From Nomia melanderi (taxonomy: Eukaryota; Arthropoda; Insecta; Hymenoptera; Halictidae), in assembly GCF_051020985.1 (NCBI RefSeq), contig NW_027475139.1:1736001-1800000 (forward strand): a stretch of 64,000 nt of DNA. The letters are read 5' to 3'. Under the pieces are notes generated by a model that did not search any database, was not told the DNA's origin, and saw only the letters and a program-made list of their open reading frames with translations. Shown here piece after piece: positions 25,452 to 36,099 of the stretch. Every line of letters starts with the position of its first letter. Position 1 is the stretch's first letter. Made by a program: the position numbers and the translations under genes.

Positions 25452-27026
25452 TTGGTTTATTGCGCTATCTCTAATAGCACCCGAGATATCACCAGATATA
25501 TATTGGATTTACCCCTGACCCTGAGTGTCCGGCCCCATGAGACGGTGGTTTTCTCGGCTCCTGGTGGTCCGAGGTCGTTCCCGCTGGCCAGATTCATGCG
25601 CCAGGGCCTCCTACAGACAATGCACTTTGATTTATTACGCTGTCTGTAATAGCACCCGAGATGTCACCAGATATATATTGGATTTTTCCCTGACCCTGAG
25701 TGTCCGGCCCCATGAGACGGTGGTTTTCTCGGCCCCTGGTGGTCCGAGGTCGTTCCCGCTGCACAGATTCATGAGCCAGGGCCTCCTGCAGATAATTCAC
25801 TTTGGTTTATTGCGCTATCTCGAATAGCACCCGAGATATCACCAGATATATATTGGATTTTTCCCTGACCCTGAGTGTCCGGCCCCATGAGACGGAGGTT
25901 TTATCGGCCCCTGGTGGTCCGATGTCGATCCCGCTGCACAGATTCATGCGCCAGGGCCTCCTACAGACAATTCACTTTGATTTATTGCGCTATCTGTAAT
26001 AGCACCCGAGATATCACCAGATATATATTGGATTTTTCCCTGACCCTGAGTGTCCGGCCGCATGAGACGGTGGTTTTCTCGGCCCCTGGTGGTCGGAGGT
26101 CGTTCCCGCTGCACAGATTCATGCGCCAGGGCCTCCTGCAGGTAATTCACTTTGGTTTATTGCGCTACCTCTAATAGCACCCGAGATATCACCTGATATA
26201 TATTGGATTTTTCCCTGACCCTGAGTGTCCGGCCCCATGAGACTGTGGTTTTCTCGGCCCCTGGTGGTCCGAGGTCGTTCCCGCTGCACAGATTCATGCG
26301 CCATGGCCTGCTAGAGATAATTAACTTTGGTTTATTGCGCTATCTCTAATAGCACCCGAGATATCACCAGATATATATTGGATTTTCCCCTGACCCTGAG
26401 TGTCCGGCCCCATGAGACTGTGGTTTTCTCGGCCCCTGGTGGTCCGAGTTCGTTCCCGCTGCACAGATTCATGCGCCGGGGCCTGCTAGAGATAATTAGC
26501 TTTGGCTTATTGCGCTATCTCTAATAGCACCCGAGATATCACCAGATATATATTGGATTTTCCCTTGACCCTGAGTGTCCGGCCCCATGAGACTGTGGTT
26601 TTCTCGGCCCCTGGTGGTCCGAGGAAGTTCCCGCAGCACAGATTCATGCTCCAGGGCCTCCTGCAGATAATTCACTTTGATTTATTACGCTGTCTGTAAT
26701 AGCACCCGAGATGTCACCAGATATATATTGGATTTTTCCCTGACCCTGAGTGTCCGGCCCCATGAGACGGTGGTTTTCTCGGCCCCTGGTGGTCCGAGGT
26801 CGTTCCCGCTGCACAGATTCATGCGCCAGGGCCTCCTGCAGATAATTCACTTTGGTTTATTGCGCTATCTCGAATAGCACCCGAGATATCTCCAGATATA
26901 TATTGGATTTTTCCCTGACCCTGAGTGTCGGGCCCCATGAGACGGTGGTTTTCTCGGCCCCTGGTGGTCCGAGATCGTTCCCGCTGCACAGATTCATGCG
27001 CCAGGGCCTGCTAGAGATAATTAACT
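25452..27026 (+). repeat. 9-monomer (1,575 bp) tandem duplication, copy 2
   Basis: Second copy, over 99% identical by eye. Private changes include CCATGGCC near 26,304 and GCCGGGGCC near 26,477. Block A has this stretch once, so the duplication is later than the A/B split. After this copy the sequence jumps to the monomer type of 15,477. Confidence 0.88.
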
Positions 27027-27376
27027 TTGGTTTATTGCGCTATCTCTAATAGCACCCGAGATATCACCAGATATATATTGGATTTTCCCCTGACCCTGAG
27101 TGCCCGGCCGCATGAGACGGTGGTTTTCTCGGCGCCTGGTGGTCCGAGGTCGTTCCCGCTGGCCACATTCATGCGCCAGGGCCTCCTACAGACAATGTAC
27201 TTTGATTTATTGCGCTATCTGTAATAGCACCCGAGATATCACCAGATATATATTGGATTTTTCCCGGACCCTGAGTGTCCGGCCCCATCAGACGGTGGTT
27301 GTCTCGGTCCCTGGTGGTCCGAGGTCGTTCCCGCTGCCCAGATTCATGCGCCAGGGCCTCCTGCAGATAATTCTCT
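27027..27376 (+). repeat. Displaced 2-monomer segment
   Basis: These two monomers match A 15,477-15,826 through CCCGGCCGCATGAG, GGCGCCTGG, GGCCACATTC, ATGTACTTTG, CCCATCAGACGG and TCGGTCCCTGG. They sit between material equivalent to A 9.88 kb and A 11.98 kb, so they are out of order. B also has a normally placed copy of the first of them at about 29.85-30.0 kb. The last bases (TTCTCTGTGATT) already belong to the following type. Confidence 0.8.
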
Positions 27377-30300
27377 GTGATTTATTGCGCTATCTGTAAT
27401 AGCACCCGAGATATCACCAGATATATATTGGATTTTTCCCTGACCCTGAGTGTCCGGCCGCATGAGACGGTGGTTTTCTCGGCCCCTGGTGGTGCGAGGT
27501 CCTTCCCGCTGCACAGATTCATGCGCCAGGGCCTCCTGCAGATAATTCACATTGGTTTATTGCGCTACCTCTAATAGCACCCGAGATAGCACCTGATATA
27601 TATTGGATTTTTCCCTGCCCCTGAGTGTCCGGCCCCATGAGACGGAGGATTTATCGGCCCCTGGTGGTCCGATGTCGATCCCGCTGCACAGATTCATGCG
27701 CCAGGGCCTCCTACAGACAATTCACTTTGATTTATTGCGCTATCTGTAATAGCACCCGAGATATCTCCAGATATATATTGGATTTTTCCCTGACCCTGAG
27801 TGTCCGGCCCCATGAGACGGTGGTTTTCTCGGCGCCTGGTAGTCCGAGATCGTTCCCGCAGCACAGATTCATGCGCCAGGGCCTCCTGCAGATAATTCAC
27901 TGTGATTTATTGCGCTATCTGTAATAGCACCCGAGATATCACCAGATATATATTGGATTTTTCCCTGACCCTGAGTGTCCGGCCGCATGAGACGGTGGTT
28001 TTCTCGGCCCCTGGTGGTGCGAGGTCCTTCCCGCTGCACAGATTCATGCGCCAGGGCCTCCTGCAGATAATTCACATTGGTTTATTGCGCTACCTCTAAT
28101 AGCACCCGAGATAGCACCTGATATATATTGGATTTTTCCCTGCCCCTGAGTGTCCGGCCCCATGAGACGGAGGTTTTCTCGGCCCCTGGTGGTCCGAGGT
28201 CGATCCCGCTGCACAGATTCATGCGCCATGGCATCCTACAGACAATTCACTTTGATTTATTGCGCTATCTGTAATAGCACCCGAGATATCTCCTGATATA
28301 TATTGGATTTTTCCCTGACCCTGAGTGTCGGGCCCCATGAGACGGTGGTTTTCTCGGCCCCTGGTGGTCCGAGATCCTTCCCGCTGCACAGATTCATGCG
28401 CCAGGGCCTGCTAGAGATAATTAACTTTGGTTTATTGCGCTATCTCTAATAGCACCCGAGATATCTCCAGATATATATTGGATTTTTCCCTGACCCTGAG
28501 TGTCCGTCCCCATGAGACTGTGGTTTCCTCGGCCCCTGGTGGTCCGAGGTCGTTCCCGCTGCACAGATTCATGCTCCAGGGCCTCCTGCAGATCATTCAC
28601 TTTGGTTTATTGCGCTATCTCTAATAGCACCCGAGATGTCACCAGATATATATTGGATTTTTCCCTGACCCTGTGTGTCCGGCCCCATGAGACGGTGGTT
28701 TTCTCGGCCCCTGGTGGTCCGAGGTCGTTCCCGCTGCACAGATTCATGCGCTAGGGCCTCCTGCAGATAATTCACTTTGGTTTATTGCGCTATCTCTAAT
28801 AGCACCCGAGATATCACCAGATATATATTGGATTTTTCCCTGCCCCTGAGTGTCCGGCCCCATGAGACGGAGGTTTTGTCGGCCCCTGGTTGTCCGAGGT
28901 CGATCCCGCTGCACAAATTCATGCGCCAGGGCATCCTAGAGACAATTCACTTTGATTTATTGCGCTATCTGTAATAGCACCCGAGATATCTGCAGATATA
29001 TATTGGATTTTTCCCTGACCCTGAGTGTCCGGCCCCATGAGACGGTGGTTTTCTCGGCCCCTGGTGGTCCGAGATCGTTCCCGCTGCACAGATTCATGCG
29101 CCAGGGCCTCCTGCAGATAATTCACTTTGCTTTATTGCGCTATCTCTAATAGCACCCGAGATAGCACCAGATATATATTGGATTTTCCCCTGACCCTGAG
29201 TGTCCGGCCCCATGAGACGGTGGTTTTCTCGGCCCCTGGTGGTCCGAGGTCGTTCCCGCTGCACAGATTCATGCGCCAGGGCCTCCTGCAGATAATTCAC
29301 TTTGGTTTATTGCGCTATCTCTAATAGCACCCGAGATATCACCAGATATATATTGGATTTTTCCCAGACCCTGAGTGTCCGGCCCCATGAGACGGTGGTT
29401 TTCTCGGCCCCTGGTGGTCCGAGGTCGCTCCCGCTGCACAGATTCATGCGCCAGAGCCTCCTGCAGACAATTCACTTTGGTTTATTGCGCTATCTGTAAT
29501 AGCACCCGAGATATCACCAGATATATATTGGATTTTTCCCTGACCCTGAGTGTCCGGCCCCATGAGACGGCGGTTTTCTCGGCCCCTGGTGGTCCGAGAT
29601 CGATCCCGCTGCACCGATTCATGCGCCAGGGCCTCCTGCAGACAATGCACTTTGATTTATTGCGCTATCTGTAATAGCACCCGAGGTATCACCAGATATA
29701 TATTGGATTTTTCCCTGACCCTGAGTGTCTGGCCCCATGAGACGGTGGTTTTCTCGTCTCCTGGTGGTCCGATGTCGTTCCCGCTGGTCAGATTCATGCG
29801 CCAGGGCCTCCTGCAGATAATTCACTTTGGCTTATTGCGCTATCTCTAATAGCACCCGAGATATCACCAGATATATATTGGATTTTCCCCTGACCCTGAG
29901 TGCCCGGCCGCATGAGACGGTGGTTTTCTCGGCGCCTGGTGGTCCGAGGTCGTTCCCGCTGGCCACATTCATGCGCCAGGGCCTCCTACAGACAATGTAC
30001 TTTGATTTATTGCGCAATCTGTAATAGCACCTGAGATATCACGAGATATATATTGGATTTTCCCCAGACCCTGAGTGTCCGGCCCCATGAGACGGTGGCT
30101 TTCTCGGACCCTGGTGGTCCAAGGTCGTTCCGGCTGCACAGATTCATGCGCCTGGGCCTCCTGCAGATAATTCACTTTGGTTTATTGCGCTATCTCTAAT
30201 AGCACCAAACATATCACCATATATATATTGGATTTTTCCCGGACCCTGAGTGTCCGGCCCCATGACACGGTGGTTGTCTCGGCCCCTGGTGGTCCGAGGT

Positions 30301-32150
30301 CGCTCCCGCTGCCCAGATTCATGCGCCAGGGCCTCCTGCAGATAATTCACTTTGGTTTATTGCGCTATCTCTAATAGCACCCGAGATATCACCAGATATA
30401 TATTGGATTTTCCCCTGTCCCTGAGTGTCCGGCCCCATGAGACTGTGGTTTTCTCGGCCCCTGGTGGTCCGAGATCGTTCCCGCTGCACGGATTCATGCG
30501 CCAGGGCCTCCTGCAGATAATTCACTTTGATTTATTGCGCTATCTGTAATAGCACCCGAGATATCACCAGATATATATTGGATTTTTCCCTGACCCTGAG
30601 TGACCGGCCCCATGAGACTGTGGTTTTCTCGGCCCCTGGTTGTCCGAGTTCGTTCCCGCTGCACAGATTCATGCGCCGGGGCCTCCTGCAGATAATTCAC
30701 TTTGGCTTATTGCGCTATCTCTAATAGCACCCGAGATATCACCTGATATATATTGGATTTTTCCCTGACCCTGAGTGTCCGGCCCCATGAGTCGGTGGTT
30801 GTCTCGGCCCCTGGTGGTCCGAGGTCGATCCCGCTGCACAGATTCATGCGCCGGGGCCTCCTGCAGATAATTCACTTTGGTTTATTGCGCTATCTCTAAT
30901 GTCACCCGAGATATCACCAGATATATATTGGATTTTTCCCTGACACTGAGTGTCCGGCACCATGAGACGGTGGTTTTCTCGGCCCCTGGTGGTCCAAGGT
31001 CGATCCCGCTGCACAGATTCATGCGCCAGGGCCTCCTGCAGATCATCCACTTTGATTTATTGCGCTATCTGTAATAGCACCCGAGATATCAAAAGATATA
31101 TATTGGATTTTTCCCTGACCCTGAGTGTCCGGCCGCATGAGACTGTGGTTTTCTCGGCCCCTGGTGGTCCGAGGTCGTTCCCGCAGCACAGATTCATGCG
31201 CCAGGGCCTCCTGCAGATAATTCAGTTTGATTTATTGCGCTATCTGTAATAGCACCCGAGATATCACCAGATATATATTGGATTTTTCCCTGACCCTGAG
31301 TGTCCGGCCGCATGAGACGCTGGTTTTCTCGGCCCCTGGTGGTGCTAGGTCCTTCCCGCTGCACAGATTCATGCGCCAGGGCCTCCTGCAGATAATTCAC
31401 ATTGGTTTATTGCGCTACCTCTAATAGCACCCGAGATAGCACCTGATATATATTGGATTTTTCCCTGACCCTGAGTGTCCGGCCCCATGAGACTGTGGTT
31501 TTCTCGGCCCCTGGTGGTCCGAGGTCGTTCCCGCTGCACAGATTCATGCTCCAGGGCCTCCTGCAGATCATTCACTTTGGTTTATTGCGCTATCTGTAAT
31601 AGCACCCGAGATATCACCCGATATATATTGGATTTTCCCCGGACCCTGTGTGTCCGACCCCATGTGACGGTGGTTTTCTCGGCCCCTGGTGGCCCCAGGT
31701 CGTTCCCGCTGCACAGATTCATGCGCCAGGGCCTCCTGCAGATAATTCACTTTGGTTTATTGCGCTATTTCTAATAGCACCCGAGATATCACCAGATATA
31801 TATTGGATTTTTCCCTGCCCCTGAGTGTCCGGCCCCATGAGACGGAGGTTTTCTCGGCCCCTGGTGGTCCGAGGTCGATCCCGCTGCACAGATTCATGCG
31901 CCATGGCATCCTACAGACAATTCACTTTGATTTATTGCGCTATCTGTAATAGCACCCGAGATATCTCCTGATATATATTGGATTTTTCCCTGACCCTGAG
32001 TGTCGGGCCCCATGAGACGGTGGTTTTCTCGGCCCCTGGTGGTCCGAGATCGTTCCCGCTGCACAGATTCATGCGCCAGGGCCTGCTAGAGATAATTAAC
32101 TTTGGTTTATTGCGCTATCTCTAATAGCACCCGAGATATCTCCAGATATA

Positions 32151-33400
32151 TATTGGATTTTTCCCTGACCCTGAGTGTCCGTCCCCATGAGACTGTGGTT
32201 TCCTCGGCCCCTGGTGGCCCGAGGTCGTTCCCGCTGCACAGATTCATGCTCCAGGGCCTCCTGCAGATCATTCACTTTGGTTTATTGCGCTATCTCTAAT
32301 AGCACCCGAGATGTCACCAGATATATATTGGATTTTTCCCTGACCCTGTGTGTCCGGCCCCATGAGACGGTGGTTTTCTCGGCCCCTGGTGGTCCGAGGT
32401 CGTTCCCGCTGCACAGATTCATGCGCTAGGGCCTCCTGCAGATAATTCACTTTGGTTTATTGCGCTATCTCTAATAGCACCCGAGATATCACCAGATATA
32501 TATTGGATTTTTCCCTGCCCCTGAGTGTCCGGCCCCATGAGACGGAGGTTTTGTCGGCCCCTGGTGGTCCGAGGTCGATCCCGCTGCACAAATTCATGCG
32601 CCAGGGCATCCTAGAGACAATTCACTTTGATTTATTGCGCTATCTGTAATAGCACCCGAGATATCTGCAGATATATATTGGATTTTTCCCTGACCCTGAG
32701 TGTCCGGCCCCATGAGACGGTGGTTTTCTCGGCCCCTGGTGGTCCGAGATCGTTCCCGCTGCACAGATTCATGCGCCAGGGCCTCCTGCAGATAATTCAC
32801 TTTGCTTTATTGCGCTATCTCTAATAGCACCCGAGATAGCACCAGATATATATTGGATTTTCCCCTGACCCTGAGTGTCCGGCCCCATGAGACGGTGGTT
32901 TTCTCGGCCCCTGGTGGTCCGAGGTCGTTCCCGCTGCACAGATTCATGCGCCAGGGCCTCCTGCAGATAATTCACTTTGGTTTATTGCGCTATCTCTAAT
33001 AGCACCCGAGATATCACCAGATATATATTGGATTTTTCCCAGACCCTGAGTGTCCGGCCCCATGAGACGGTGGTTTTCTCGGCCCCTGGTGGTCCGAGGT
33101 CGCTCCCGCTGCACAGATTCATGCGCCAGAGCCTCCTGCAGACAATTCACTTTGGTTTATTGCGCTATCTGTAATAGCACCCGAGATATCACCAGATATA
33201 TATTGGATTTTCCCCTGACCGTGAGTGTCCGGCCCCATGAGACTGTGGTTTTCTCGGCCGCTGGTGGTCCGAGGTCGTTCCCGCTGCACAGATTCATGCG
33301 CCAGGGCCTCCTACAGACAATGCACTTTGATTTATTGCGCTATCTGTAATAGTACCCGAGATATCACCAGATATATATTGGATTTTTCCCTGAACCTGAC
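32151..33400 (+). repeat. Block C: third partial copy of the A/B segment
   Basis: Follows A at a constant offset of 19,075 bp (109 monomers) from about 13.03 to 14.33 kb, and follows B at 3,675 bp (21 monomers) from about 28.43 to 29.50 kb. It keeps the two monomers with ACCGTGAGTG and GGCCGCTGG and with TGAACCTGACTG (A 14.1-14.4 kb) that B lost. It therefore cannot be a simple copy of the present block B and must derive from an A-like parent or an earlier B. A 5-monomer duplication overlaps its right end. Confidence 0.78.
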
Positions 33401-33579
33401 TGTCCGGCCCCATGAGACGGTGGTTTTCTCGGCCCCTGGTGGTCCGAGGTCGCTCCCGCTGCTCAGATGCATGCGCCAGGCCCTCCTGCAGATAATTCAC
33501 TTTGGTTTATTACGCTACCTCTAATAGCACCCGAGATATCACCACATATATATTGGATTTTTCCCTGACCCTGAGTGTC
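32705..33579 (+). repeat. 5-monomer (875 bp) tandem duplication, copy 1
   Basis: No mismatch seen to the following 875 bp. Markers shared by both are TTTGCTTTATT, GATAGCACC, CCAGAGCCTCC, ACCGTGAGTG, GGCCGCTGG, TAATAGTACCC, GCTGCTCAGATGC, CAGGCCCTCC and CACCACATATATA. Confidence 0.88.
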
Positions 33580-34454
33580 CGGCCCCATGAGACGGTGGTT
33601 TTCTCGGCCCCTGGTGGTCCGAGATCGTTCCCGCTGCACAGATTCATGCGCCAGGGCCTCCTGCAGATAATTCACTTTGCTTTATTGCGCTATCTCTAAT
33701 AGCACCCGAGATAGCACCAGATATATATTGGATTTTCCCCTGACCCTGAGTGTCCGGCCCCATGAGACGGTGGTTTTCTCGGCCCCTGGTGGTCCGAGGT
33801 CGTTCCCGCTGCACAGATTCATGCGCCAGGGCCTCCTGCAGATAATTCACTTTGGTTTATTGCGCTATCTCTAATAGCACCCGAGATATCACCAGATATA
33901 TATTGGATTTTTCCCAGACCCTGAGTGTCCGGCCCCATGAGACGGTGGTTTTCTCGGCCCCTGGTGGTCCGAGGTCGCTCCCGCTGCACAGATTCATGCG
34001 CCAGAGCCTCCTGCAGACAATTCACTTTGGTTTATTGCGCTATCTGTAATAGCACCCGAGATATCACCAGATATATATTGGATTTTCCCCTGACCGTGAG
34101 TGTCCGGCCCCATGAGACTGTGGTTTTCTCGGCCGCTGGTGGTCCGAGGTCGTTCCCGCTGCACAGATTCATGCGCCAGGGCCTCCTACAGACAATGCAC
34201 TTTGATTTATTGCGCTATCTGTAATAGTACCCGAGATATCACCAGATATATATTGGATTTTTCCCTGAACCTGACTGTCCGGCCCCATGAGACGGTGGTT
34301 TTCTCGGCCCCTGGTGGTCCGAGGTCGCTCCCGCTGCTCAGATGCATGCGCCAGGCCCTCCTGCAGATAATTCACTTTGGTTTATTACGCTACCTCTAAT
34401 AGCACCCGAGATATCACCACATATATATTGGATTTTTCCCTGACCCTGAGTGTC
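33580..34454 (+). repeat. 5-monomer (875 bp) tandem duplication, copy 2
   Basis: The junction monomer (33,523-33,697) has the 5' part of the type at 34,398 (CACCACATATATA) and the 3' part of the type at 32,648 (GAGATCG, TTTGCTTT). The switch is somewhere between about 33,545 and 33,613. This copy leads into the monomer set of the right half of the window. Confidence 0.88.
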
Positions 34455-36099
34455 CGGCCCCATGAGACGGTGGTTTTCTCGGCCTCTGGTGGTCCGAGGT
34501 CATTCCCGCTGGCCAGATTCATGCGCCAGGGCCTCCTGCAGATAATTCACTTTGGTTTATTACCGTATCTCTAATAGCACCCGAGATATCACCAGATATA
34601 TATTGGATCTTTCCCTGACCCTGAGTGTCCGGCCCCATGAGGCGGTGGTTTTCTCGGCCCCTGGTTGTCCGAGGTCGTTCCTGCTGCACAGATTCATGCG
34701 CAAGGGCCTCCTACGGACAATGCACTCTGATTTATTGCGCTATCTCTAATAGCACCCGAGATATCACCAGATATATATTGGATTTTTCCCTGACCCTGAG
34801 TGTCCGACCCCATGTGACGGTGGTTTTCTCGGCCCCTGGTGGTCCGCGGTCGTTCCCGCTTCACAGATTCATGAGCCAGGGCTCCCTGCAGATAATTCAC
34901 TTTGGTTTATTGCGCTATCTCTAATAGCACCCGAGATATCACCAGATATATATTGGATTTTCCCCTAACCCTGAGTGTCCGGCCCCATGAGACTGTGGTT
35001 TTCTCGGCCCCTGGTGGTCCTCGGTCGTTCCCGCTGCACAGATTCATGCGCCAGGGCCTCCTACAGACAATGCACTATGATTTATTGCGCTATCTGTAAT
35101 AGCACCCGAGATATCACCCTATATATATTGGATTTTTCCCTGACCCTGAGTGTCCGGCCCCATGTGACGGTGGTTTTCTCGGCTCCTGGTGGTCCGAGGT
35201 CGTTTCCGCTGCACAGATTCATGCGCCAGGGCCCCCTGCAGATAATTCACTTTGGTTTATTGCGCTATCTCTAATAGCACCCGAGATATCACCAGATATA
35301 TATTGGATTTTCCCCTGACCCTGAGTGTCCGGCCCCATGAGACGGTGGTTGTCTCGGCCCCTGGTGGTCCGAGGTGGTTGCCGCTGCACAGATTCATGCG
35401 CCAGGGCCTCCTGCAGATAATTCACTTTGGTTTATTGCGCTATCTCTAATAGCACCCGAGATATCACCAGATATATATTGGATTTTTCCCTGACCCTGCG
35501 TGTCCGGCCCGATGAGACTGTGGTTTTCTCGGCCCCTGGTGGTCCGAGGTCGTTCACGCTGCCCAGATTCATGGGCCAGGGCCTCCCACAGACAATGCAC
35601 TTTGATTTATTGCGCTATCTGTAATAGCACCCGAGATATCACCAGATATATATTGGATTTTCCCCTGTCCCTGAGTGTCCGGCCCCATGAGACTGTGGTT
35701 TTCTCGGCCCCTGGTGGTCCGAGGTCGCTCCCGCTGCACAGATTCATGCGCCAGGGCCTCCTACAGACAATTCACTTTGATGTTTTGCGCTATATCTAAT
35801 AGCACCCGAGATATCACCAGATATATATTTGATTTTTCCCTGACCCTGAGTGTCCTGCCCCATGAGACAGTGGTTTTCTCGGCCCCTGGTGGTCCGAGGT
35901 CGTTCCCGCTGGCCAGATTCATGCGCCAGGGCCTCCTACAGACAATGTACTTTGATTTATTGCGCTATCTGTAATAGCACCCGAGATATCACCAGATATA
36001 TGTTGGATTTTCCCCTGACCCTAAGTGTCCGGCCCCATGAGACGGTGGTTTCCTCGGCCCCTGGTGGTCCGAGGTCGTCCACGCTGCCCAGATTCATGC
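34455..36099 (+). repeat. Right-domain monomers, unpaired lead segment
   Basis: Monomers from about 34.4 to 35.45 kb recur, near-identical, at 37.0-38.07 kb (offset 2,623 bp, 15 monomers less 2 bp), and again at 43.25-43.8 and 45.0-46.07 kb. Markers include TTGCCGTATC or TTACCGTATC, TTGGATCTTTCC, GCAAGGGCCTCCTACGG, GACCCCATGTGACGG, CCCTATATATATTGG and GAGGTGGTTGCCGC. From about 35.45 to 36.1 kb the monomers (GTTCACGCTGCCC, ATGGGCCAGG, TTGATGTTTTGCG) are only loosely matched elsewhere. Confidence 0.75.

Larger units (their letters stand above)
17981..32150 (+). repeat. Block B: second copy of the ~15.4 kb segment, rearranged
   Basis: This begins in the monomer with GAGAGTCCGTGCCC at 17,998, directly after the end of block A, and follows A in order. 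Relative to A it gains three monomers at 18,299-18,823, about four at 20.38-21.08 kb and nine at 25.45-27.03 kb. It lacks about four monomers near 5.7-6.4 kb of A, two at 6.6-7.0 kb, one copy of the 10-monomer repeat and about six near 14.1-15.15 kb. Two monomers at 27,027-27,376 are out of order and match A at 15,477-15,826. The right edge lies in the monomer at about 32,123, where the sequence switches to a copy of 28,4xx and forms block C. Confidence 0.85.
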
